The position numbers were made by a program, and so were the translations under genes. Of a stretch of 64,000 nt of DNA, positions 57,291 to 64,000 are shown piece by piece (the first letter of the stretch is position 1; each line of letters begins with the position of its first letter). This stretch comes from Verrucomicrobiota bacterium (GTDB taxonomy: Bacteria > Verrucomicrobiota > Verrucomicrobiia > Chthoniobacterales > Chthoniobacteraceae), in the NCBI GenBank assembly GCA_003402745.1, contig QQND01000001.1:1-64000 (forward strand). The letters are read 5' to 3'. The notes below the pieces were generated by a model that worked only from the letters and a program-made list of their open reading frames with translations, made no database searches and was not told the DNA's origin.

Positions 57291-58736
57291 ATGGTCCCCA
57301 AAATTTTAAATTCCCTCCTCATCGTTCTCGAAGTTTTGCTCATTTTCAATCTGTTGATTGTCGTGCACGAACTCGGCCATTTCCTCGCAGCCCGCTGGCG
57401 CGGCCTCGTAATTGACGAGTTTGGAATTTGGTTTGGGAAACCGATCTGGCGCAAGAATTTGGGTGGAGTCTGGTTTTCGCTTGGGAGTATTCCTGCGGGA
57501 GGTTTTGTGAAGCTGCCCCAACTGGCTCCCATGGAGGCTATCGAAGGGGAAACCGAGGAACGGGAGGCGCCGCTTCCCCCCATCAAGCCCCTAGATAAGA
57601 TTCTGGTGGCCCTGGCAGGGCCTGTTTTTTCCTTCCTGCTAGCCGTTGTGATGGCGGGCGTGGTGTGGGCCGTGGGCAAGCCGGTGCATGAATTCGACCA
57701 AACCACCGTCATCGGCTTCGTCAAACCCGGTGGCCCGGCAGAGCGCGCCGGACTTCTTCCCGGCGACCGTATTTTGGAAGTGGACGGCAAGCCCGTAGAC
57801 CGATTCACCGGCCCGCTGCACTCCGTTACTTGGAGGGTGGTGCGTTCAGAAGGAGAAACAATCGCCTTCAAAATTGAGCGAGAGGGACAGACGCTGACGC
57901 TCAATTCGGGATGGGAGAGGGAGGAGGTACCGGGCTGGAAGCGCAAAAGCCTGCGCAAGGTTTTCATCGGCCAGAGGCTCATTCCCTCGGTGGGCAGAGT
58001 GGCTCCAGGCTCTGTGGCAGCGATGGCTGGAATCCAAGCGGGAGACGTAATCACCACGGTGGACGGCGCGGCTAGCGTGGATCTTGGCACATTTTACGAG
58101 TCTTTGGAAAAGGCCAAAGGGGCGCCCCTCCACCTCACGCTGCAGCGGGCGGGGGCGGAAACGGCTGTGACTTTGAGCCCGGGCGCGCCGCCGGAGGGTG
58201 CGAAAAGCCCAGACCTCGGAATCAGCTGGGGCAGGTTGACCCTCACCCATCCCAGCCCGGTTGAGCAGGTGACGGACGCGGTCCTGACCATCCGCAACAT
58301 GCTGGACGCCCTTTTTTCGCCCAAGAGCGACGTTAAGGCCCAGCATTTCAGCGGCCCGGTGGGCATTTTGAAAGCCTATTACAGCCTGTTTGACTCGGAG
58401 CAGGGCTGGCGTTTGGCACTGGCGTTTTCGGTGTTCTTCAACGTCAACCTGGCCCTCTTCAACATGCTCCCCTTCCCGGTACTGGACGGGGGCCACATCA
58501 CGCTTGCGATTATCGAAAGCCTTCGCAGAAAACCCATTGGAGGGAGATTTCTGGAGGGAATTCAGACTGCGTGCGCCATCGCCGTCATGGTGTTCCTCGC
58601 GTACGTCACTTTTTTTGATGTGAGCGACTTTTTGCCCGGTAGAAAAGCCGCTACGGCGCCCGCAACTCCGCCGCCTGCCGCAGCAGGTGCAATCCCCGCC
58701 ATGGACAAGGAGAAGGCGCCCGGGGAAGCCAAGTAA
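57291..58736 (+). CDS. rseP: Site-2 family RIP metalloprotease RseP
   Basis: 481 residues from the ATG at 57291, set by a GGAGG five bases upstream. The zinc motif HELGH is at residues 26-30 in the first helix, with FGIWFGKPIWRK and GSIPAGGFVKLP after it and the second metal motif NMLPFPVLDGGH near residue 395. Two PDZ domains lie between (VKPGGPAERAGLLPGDRILEVDG and VAPGSVAAMAGIQAGDVITTVDG). It cuts membrane-bound anti-sigma factors or signal-peptide remnants. A proline-rich tail ends the protein. The ECF/FecR pair at the left edge is a possible but distant substrate. ispG follows seven bases later. Confidence 0.95.
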   Translation: MVPKILNSLLIVLEVLLIFNLLIVVHELGHFLAARWRGLVIDEFGIWFGKPIWRKNLGGVWFSLGSIPAGGFVKLPQLAPMEAIEGETEEREAPLPPIKPLDKILVALAGPVFSFLLAVVMAGVVWAVGKPVHEFDQTTVIGFVKPGGPAERAGLLPGDRILEVDGKPVDRFTGPLHSVTWRVVRSEGETIAFKIEREGQTLTLNSGWEREEVPGWKRKSLRKVFIGQRLIPSVGRVAPGSVAAMAGIQAGDVITTVDGAASVDLGTFYESLEKAKGAPLHLTLQRAGAETAVTLSPGAPPEGAKSPDLGISWGRLTLTHPSPVEQVTDAVLTIRNMLDALFSPKSDVKAQHFSGPVGILKAYYSLFDSEQGWRLALAFSVFFNVNLALFNMLPFPVLDGGHITLAIIESLRRKPIGGRFLEGIQTACAIAVMVFLAYVTFFDVSDFLPGRKAATAPATPPPAAAGAIPAMDKEKAPGEAK

Positions 58737-58743
58737 AACCGCT

Positions 58744-60525
58744 ATGAAGTACTGTCCCTCGCTTTTCTCCGCCTCCCGTCGTCTGACGCGGGAGGTTGTG
58801 GTCGGTTCGGTCGGCCTGGGGAGTACGCACCCGATCCGCGTCCAGTCGATGCTGACGTGCGATACCATGGACACGGCGGCCTGCATTCAGCAGAGCGAGG
58901 AACTTGTGGCGGTGGGCTGCGAGCTGGTGAGAATCACGGCACCCACCGTGAAAGACGCGGCGAATCTGGAGCACATTGTGGCGGGACTTCGTTCGCGCGG
59001 GATTGACGTGCCGATTGTGGCTGACATTCATTTCAAACCCGATGCTGCCTTCGAAGCGGCAAAATGGGTGGAGAAGGTGCGGATCAATCCTGGCAACTAC
59101 GCCGACAAAAAGCGGTTTGACGTCAGGGAATATACCGATGCCGAATACACCGCCGAGTTGGACCGAATTAGGGACAAGTTCGTCCCCTTGGTGGCGCTTT
59201 GTAAATCCCGCGGAGTCGCGATGCGGATCGGGACCAACCACGGCTCACTGTCTGACCGGATCATGAACCGATATGGGGACTCGCCCCTGGGGATGGTCGA
59301 AAGCGCTCTGGAGTTCGCCCGGATCGCACGCGACTGCGACTACCACGCCTTCGTGTTCTCAATGAAGGCGAGCAACCCGAAAGTGATGATCGGCGCGTAC
59401 CGACTCTTGGTGGCTCGACTGAACGAACTTGGCGCGGACTGGAACTACCCGGTACATTTGGGCGTGACAGAGGCGGGCGATGGCGAAGACGGAAGGATCA
59501 AAAGCGCCATCGGCATCGGCAGCCTGCTTGCTGACGGGATCGGAGATACGATTCGGGTCTCATTGACCGAAGATTCTGTGCATGAAATTCCTGTGGCTCA
59601 GGCACTGGTGCGCGAGGTTTCTGCCGCTGGAGGAAGGCCCGCGATCGAGAGCGGCCTCCCAACGGCATACGACCCCTACGAATACCACCGGCGGGATGCG
59701 GGCCAAGTGAACGCACAGGGCTTCACTTTGGGCGGGACGGACCTGCTCCGCGTGGCGCTCTCAAAGGAGCAGCACCTGGCGCTTCAGAACAAAATCCAAG
59801 AAGGCACAGACCCCGGAGAATACCGGCCCGAACTTGTGGCCGAGGAACTCGAGGTTATCGCGGTAGATCCCCGGGACACAGCCTCTGTGGCGGCTCTCCA
59901 CCAGGAAACGCACCCCTGTCTAGTTACGGTGGCCGACCGTGTTGAGCTCAGTCCGGTGCACGCTTTTCGTTTGCTTGCGGCGCACCTCGATCCACGGCAC
60001 CCAATCCTGCTGAAGGACACGCTCCACCCGGAGCAGCCCCCCTCCAACGCTCTGGACGCGCTCTTGCGCTCCAGCGCGGTCTTGGGAAGCCTGATTTGCG
60101 ACGGAATTGGAGATGCCGTTTTTTTACGCAACGAACCCGCGCCTGGGGCGGCGCTTCGTCTGGCCTACAATATTTTGCAGGCGTCGGGGGCGCGGATTTT
60201 TAAGACGGACTATGTGGCCTGCCCGAGTTGCGGGAGGACGCTGTTCAACCTCCAGGAAACAACGGCGCGCATCAAGGCGGCGACGGCACACTTAAAGGGC
60301 GTTAAAATCGCAATTATGGGCTGTATTGTCAACGGCCCCGGAGAGATGGCAGATGCGGACTTCGGCTATGTCGGCGGTGCCCCGGGTAAAATCAACCTTT
60401 ACGTGGGCAAAAAAGCGGTGAAGTTCAACATCCCGGAGGCGGAGGCGGTAAGCCGTCTCAGAGAGCTGATCGCGGAACATGGCAAGTGGGTCGAACCGGA
60501 CTCTCGCGCCGGACAGAGCGCATAA
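58744..60525 (+). CDS. ispG: 4-hydroxy-3-methylbut-2-enyl diphosphate synthase, long three-domain form
   Basis: 593 residues from the ATG at 58744 (MKYCPSLFSASRRLTREVVVGSVGLG). The TIM-barrel N-terminal half has HPIRVQSMLTCDTMDT, RITAPTVKDAANL and ADIHFKPDAA. The C-terminal Fe-S domain has CPSCGRTLFNL and MGCIVNGPGEMADADFGYVG. About 200 extra residues sit between them, as in the long form known from plants, Chlamydiae and related phyla (the short form is about 370 residues). It makes HMBPP in the MEP isoprenoid pathway. Confidence 0.95.
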   Translation: MKYCPSLFSASRRLTREVVVGSVGLGSTHPIRVQSMLTCDTMDTAACIQQSEELVAVGCELVRITAPTVKDAANLEHIVAGLRSRGIDVPIVADIHFKPDAAFEAAKWVEKVRINPGNYADKKRFDVREYTDAEYTAELDRIRDKFVPLVALCKSRGVAMRIGTNHGSLSDRIMNRYGDSPLGMVESALEFARIARDCDYHAFVFSMKASNPKVMIGAYRLLVARLNELGADWNYPVHLGVTEAGDGEDGRIKSAIGIGSLLADGIGDTIRVSLTEDSVHEIPVAQALVREVSAAGGRPAIESGLPTAYDPYEYHRRDAGQVNAQGFTLGGTDLLRVALSKEQHLALQNKIQEGTDPGEYRPELVAEELEVIAVDPRDTASVAALHQETHPCLVTVADRVELSPVHAFRLLAAHLDPRHPILLKDTLHPEQPPSNALDALLRSSAVLGSLICDGIGDAVFLRNEPAPGAALRLAYNILQASGARIFKTDYVACPSCGRTLFNLQETTARIKAATAHLKGVKIAIMGCIVNGPGEMADADFGYVGGAPGKINLYVGKKAVKFNIPEAEAVSRLRELIAEHGKWVEPDSRAGQSA

Positions 60526-60866
60526 CACGCCGGCTGCCACGCGCAACCAGTCGGCTGCCACGCGCACCTTGCTGGCTGCGGCCTGCTCAGCCCTGCTAAA
60601 TTCGCTGTTGCGAAGCCCACGGCCCGCGGTCTCTCACCCGATCCGACTCAGACACTAATCTCGACTGGGACACCTCGCCTGTTGAGTTAGGAGACGAGCG
60701 GCTTTTGAGTTCTCAAATGTAGGGTGACCTTGGGCAGGCTTAAGCAAAACAGCCGGCACTCAGGCTCATTCTTGGGCAGCATGCCTCCCGGACCCAGCGC
60801 GTGTGGCTTGCCGAGAGGCCGCGAGGCGCTCATGCTTCCTCGCTCACCCATTCACCTTATCCACCC
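60526..60866. other. Intergenic region between ispG and the PfkB kinase
   Basis: 341 bp with no supportable gene on either strand. It holds the 15-bp direct repeat at 60531-60566 and otherwise unremarkable sequence. The kinase frame is open back to 60801 but those codons read as non-coding. Confidence 0.55.
60531..60566. repeat. 15-bp direct repeat with 21-bp period
   Basis: CGGCTGCCACGCGCA occurs at 60531-60545 and again at 60552-60566, with a partial third match (CTGGCTGCGG) after it. It directly follows the ispG stop. No function is evident. Confidence 0.65.
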
Positions 60867-61784
60867 ATGTCTGTCCTTGTTGTTGGTTCCATAGCCCTTG
60901 ATACCGTAAAAACACCCGCAGCAGAACATACCGATTTGCTCGGCGGTTCCGCCAGTTACGCGGCCGTAAGCGCCAGCTTCTTCGCCCCTGTGAAACTCGT
61001 GGGTGTGGTTGGCGACGATTTCCCCAGAGCACATCTCGATTTCCTCACGCACCGCAAGATCGATCTCTCCGGACTCCAGCAGGTCGAAGGGAAAACCTTC
61101 CGCTGGTCGGGTGAATACATGGTCGACATGAACACGCGCGAAACGCGTTCTGTTGAACTCAATGTCTTCGAACACTTTACGCCAACTCTCAACGCCTCGC
61201 ACAACGCCACTCCCATCGTTCTGCTCGCCAATATCGCGCCCTCCCTGCAAAGCCATGTACTCGACCAGATGAACCGCCCCCAGTTCACCGTCGCAGACAC
61301 CATGGACCTCTGGATCAACATCGCCCGCGGCGATCTCGAGGCACTCCTCAAACGCGTGGACATGCTCATCCTCAACGACGGCGAAGCGCGTCTTTTCACC
61401 GGCGAAAACAATCTTATCAAAGCCGGTCATAAAATCCGCTCGATGGGCCCGCACTACGTCGCGATCAAGAAAGGCGAACACGGCTGCCTCCTCTTCGGGG
61501 AAAACGAATTTTTCTCCTGCCCCGCCTTCCCGCTGGAAACCATCCACGACCCGACCGGCGCAGGCGACACGTTCGCGGGCGGCCTGGCTGGCCATTTGGC
61601 GGCCAACGTCACTGGCGCCGTCACCTTCGCTGATCTCCGGCATGCCGTCGTTTATGGCAGCGTTCTAGCCAGCTTCAACGTCGAAGCCTTCAGTCTCGAA
61701 CGACTGCGCTCCCTCCAGCCCGCTGAAATTACGGCCCGCTACGAGGCCTTCCGAGCGCTCAGTCAGTTTGAGGGAAACAAGTGA
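60867..61784 (+). CDS. PfkB-family carbohydrate kinase
   Basis: 305 residues from the ATG at 60867 (MSVLVVGSIALDTVKTPAAEHTDLLGGSASYAAVSAS). It has the PfkB N-terminal glycine motif (GGSASYAA) and C-terminal ATP/catalytic motif DPTGAGDTFAGG near residue 228. The substrate may be a sugar or nucleoside. Its stop overlaps the ABC transporter start as GTGA, so the two are coupled. Confidence 0.9.
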   Translation: MSVLVVGSIALDTVKTPAAEHTDLLGGSASYAAVSASFFAPVKLVGVVGDDFPRAHLDFLTHRKIDLSGLQQVEGKTFRWSGEYMVDMNTRETRSVELNVFEHFTPTLNASHNATPIVLLANIAPSLQSHVLDQMNRPQFTVADTMDLWINIARGDLEALLKRVDMLILNDGEARLFTGENNLIKAGHKIRSMGPHYVAIKKGEHGCLLFGENEFFSCPAFPLETIHDPTGAGDTFAGGLAGHLAANVTGAVTFADLRHAVVYGSVLASFNVEAFSLERLRSLQPAEITARYEAFRALSQFEGNK

Positions 61785-63502
61785 GCACCGTCCTGCGGGT
61801 CTTCCGTTATCTGCGCCGGTATCCCGGGTGGGCTGCCGGCACCCTCGGGTGCGCACTGCTTTCCACGGCGCTGGTGATCGTTTTCCCAAAAGTCACACAA
61901 GTCATCGTGGATGAAGTCAGCGCAGGCCGAGGGGAACGAATCTGGCCCTTGGTGGGCTGGGCGCTGCTTGCCTTCATCGCCCGGGACCTGCTGAATTCGG
62001 TGCGAATCATCTGCAACAACACCTTTGAACAGAAGGTGATTTTTGATCTGCGCAGCGACCTTTATTCCCACATCCAGCGACTCCCACTGCGCTGGTTCGA
62101 CAACCGCGCCACCGGCGACCTGATGACCCGCGTGATGGAGGACGTTAACGCCGTGGAGCGCGTTCTCATCGACGGCATCGAGCAGGGCGCCGTCGCGGTT
62201 CTGCAGATCGTCATCGTCGCCGGCATGTTGTTCACCTACCACCCCTCGCTCGCCTGGTGGTCTTTTACCCCCATTCCCTTGCTCGCAGGCGGCGCGCTCG
62301 CGTACACATTCACTGCAAAACTCCGATACCGCGGCCAGCGCAAGGCGTCCTCGGCGATGAATTCCATGCTGCACGACAATCTCGCAGGCATCCGGCAGAT
62401 CAAGACCTACGTCCGTGAAGAAGAGCAGCATGCGCGTTTCAACGAGGCAAGCAGCCAACTGCAGAAAGCCACGCTCGTGGTGATGCGCGTCTGGGCCGTC
62501 TACAATCCGTCCATGTCGCTGCTCGCCTCGCTGGGGCTTGTTGTGGTCGTGGCGTTTGGAGCCCAGGCCGTTCTCAGGCACGAGATGAGCGTGGGGGACC
62601 TTACCAGTTTCCTCCTCCTAACGGGCTTTTTGTACGACCCCATCAGCCGGCTGCATCAGCTTAACCAAATCCTTCAAGCCGGCCGTGCCGCCGGAGAACG
62701 CGTGTTTGAGATCTTGGACGAACCGGTCGAGTGCGACGAAAACGCAAAGGCACCCCTCTCGCTTGCAGCAATCAAAGGGGAGGTGGAGTTTCGTAGCGTC
62801 GGTTTCCGATACCGCTCCGAGATCCCCGTTCTCAACGAGATCAACCTTCACGCCTCCCCCGGTGAAACAGTGGCGTTGGTGGGCGAAACAGGGGCGGGCA
62901 AGTCCACGCTGGTGCAAATGCTGATTCGCTTTTACGAAAACGATGCGGGTGTTGTATTGCTCGACGGGATTCCGATTCATGAATTTTCCAGGGCTAGACT
63001 GCGCGACGCTGTGGGGTTGGTGACGCAGGAAAGTTTCCTCTTCAACGGCACGCTCCGCGAAAACCTGCTCTTTGGAAAACCCAACGCCTCCCCGGAGGAA
63101 ATTCGCCTCGTGTTAGAGACCGCAAACGTCGACGCCTTCATTGCGCGGTTGCCGGAAGGCCTCGACACGCTGGTGGGGGAACGCGGAGTGAAACTGAGCG
63201 TTGGAGAAAAACAGCGCATCTCCATTGCAAGGATGCTTTTAAAGGACCCTCCAGTGCTGATTTTAGATGAGGCCACAGCCAGCGTCGATACCGAGACGGA
63301 ACGCCAGATTCAACAGGCTCTGGAGAGGCTTATGCAGCGGCGCACGTGTTTTGTCATCGCCCACCGGCTTTCCACCGTCCAGAACGCCGACCAGATTCTG
63401 GTTCTAGACCGGGGCGCGATCGTGGAGCGCGGGCGTCACGCTGAGCTCATCGCGCTCAACGGGATTTACACAAAGCTTTGCCGCAACAGCGAACTGCGCT
63501 GA
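61781..63502 (+). CDS. ABC exporter with fused membrane and ATPase domains
   Basis: A 573-residue half-transporter starting at a GTG. The six-helix membrane domain covers about residues 1-310 (coupling region RWFDNRATGDLMTRVMEDVNAVERVL). The ATPase has Walker A GETGAGKST near 367, Q-loop VTQESFLFNG, signature LSVGEKQRIS near 471 and Walker B ILDEATASVD near 491, then the H-loop IAHRLST. Overall it is an MsbA/lipid- or multidrug-type exporter acting as a dimer. The signature has V where most have G (LSGGQ to LSVGE), a tolerated variant. Cargo unknown. Confidence 0.93.
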   Translation: MSTVLRVFRYLRRYPGWAAGTLGCALLSTALVIVFPKVTQVIVDEVSAGRGERIWPLVGWALLAFIARDLLNSVRIICNNTFEQKVIFDLRSDLYSHIQRLPLRWFDNRATGDLMTRVMEDVNAVERVLIDGIEQGAVAVLQIVIVAGMLFTYHPSLAWWSFTPIPLLAGGALAYTFTAKLRYRGQRKASSAMNSMLHDNLAGIRQIKTYVREEEQHARFNEASSQLQKATLVVMRVWAVYNPSMSLLASLGLVVVVAFGAQAVLRHEMSVGDLTSFLLLTGFLYDPISRLHQLNQILQAGRAAGERVFEILDEPVECDENAKAPLSLAAIKGEVEFRSVGFRYRSEIPVLNEINLHASPGETVALVGETGAGKSTLVQMLIRFYENDAGVVLLDGIPIHEFSRARLRDAVGLVTQESFLFNGTLRENLLFGKPNASPEEIRLVLETANVDAFIARLPEGLDTLVGERGVKLSVGEKQRISIARMLLKDPPVLILDEATASVDTETERQIQQALERLMQRRTCFVIAHRLSTVQNADQILVLDRGAIVERGRHAELIALNGIYTKLCRNSELR

Positions 63503-63514
63503 AGTTAAAATTAT

Positions 63515-64000
63515 ATGGAGAATTTCGACGTCCTTGTAGTCGGCGGAGGCGCCTCCGGTTATTTCGCAGCGATCACGGCTGCCCAGACCCGGCCCGACTG
63601 CCGCGTGTTGCTCGTGGAACGCGGTCCACAACCGCTTTCCAAGGTGCGCATCTCCGGCGGCGGTCGCTGCAATGTCACACACTCCTGCTTTGAACCGCGC
63701 GCGCTTTCAACCCGTTACCCACGCGGGGCACGCGCCCTGCTCTCGGCCTTCTCTAGGTTTCAACCATCCGACACCGTCCAGTGGTTTGAAAGCCGCGGGG
63801 TGAAACTGAAAACAGAACCAGACGGACGCATGTTTCCAACGACGGACCGTTCCGAGTCGATCATCGAATGCCTCGAGCGCGAGGCTGTGGCATCCGGCGT
63901 CCAGGTGCGCGTGCGCTGCGGGGCGGAGGAGCTCCGGGCGTTGTCCGGGGGCGGATGGGAGGTGCTCCTTTCCGGAGTCCGGGGAGGGACGGTCCAGGCG
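63515..64000 (+). CDS. BaiN/HI0933-family flavoprotein (partial, runs off right edge)
   Basis: Reading from the ATG at 63515 gives 162 codons to the window end with no stop. The N-terminus VLVVGGGASGYFAAITAAQ is a GxGxxG FAD site and ISGGGRCNVTHSC is the hallmark of the HI0933/YhiN/BaiN group, followed by GRMFPTTDRSESIIECL. Such proteins are FAD-dependent reductases of uncertain substrate (aminoacetone oxidase-like or bile-acid-type reductases). It starts 13 bp after the ABC gene stop and may be in the same transcript. Confidence 0.88.
   Translation, partial: MENFDVLVVGGGASGYFAAITAAQTRPDCRVLLVERGPQPLSKVRISGGGRCNVTHSCFEPRALSTRYPRGARALLSAFSRFQPSDTVQWFESRGVKLKTEPDGRMFPTTDRSESIIECLEREAVASGVQVRVRCGAEELRALSGGGWEVLLSGVRGGTVQA

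Overview
The window is GC-rich bacterial DNA from a member of the Planctomycetes-Verrucomicrobia-Chlamydiae group, most probably Verrucomicrobiota. This is an inference from gene content: planctomycete-type cytochrome/DUF1549/DUF1553 and DUF1501 proteins, an autotransporter with beta-strand repeats, a long three-domain IspG, a DR2241-like CbiX/Fe-S pair, FecR-type anti-sigma regulation and few Shine-Dalgarno sites. One tRNA (Pro, UGG) was found. No rRNA, CRISPR array, intact insertion sequence or prophage was seen.

Layout. 1-4.8 kb (minus strand): an ECF sigma factor, a FecR-like anti-sigma factor ending in a CBM9-like domain (frameshifted as read), a secreted GSDH/diheme cytochrome and a second CBM9-like protein cut by the left edge. 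5.2-7.0 kb: engB-rsgA ribosome-assembly GTPases. 7.4-10.7 kb: two tandem paralogous glycosyltransferases and a methyltransferase. 10.9-15.1 kb: an NHL-repeat protein, a metallophosphoesterase, tRNA-Pro and a decayed autotransporter. 15.4-19 kb: a glycosyltransferase-like protein and an AsmA-like protein. 19-21.4 kb: divergent mntH and mntR with a perfect inverted-repeat operator between them, then a lipoprotein. 21.4-25.6 kb: ligA and a DUF4407 membrane protein interrupted by an in-frame stop. 26-29.3 kb: trpB-yicC-gmk-coaC.

29.3-41.5 kb is one long minus-strand block: an NtrC-type regulator, a secreted LamG-like protein, a PQQ-type propeller, a Gfo/Idh/MocA oxidoreductase, a histidine kinase/response regulator pair, a PSCyt/DUF1549/DUF1553 protein and a DUF1501 protein. 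The kinase's extracellular part holds two copies of a discoidin-like module that also occurs inside the PSCyt/DUF1553 protein next to it. The ECF cluster repeats this theme, with a CBM9-like domain on both the anti-sigma factor and an operon product. In both systems the sensor may therefore read the ligand its effector handles (inference).

41.7-47.6 kb: ruvA leads a tightly packed operon of an ATP-grasp-like protein, an SRPBCC protein and a beta-ketoacyl synthase, followed by a CbiX-type chelatase and its Fe-S partner. 47.6-64 kb is mostly housekeeping: RsuA/RluB-type pseudouridine synthase, Rex, OGG1-type glycosylase, ComB, TonB-ExbB-ExbD, Def, RlmN, a D-2-hydroxyacid dehydrogenase, an amidase, RseP, IspG, a PfkB kinase, an ABC exporter and the start of a BaiN/HI0933-type flavoprotein.
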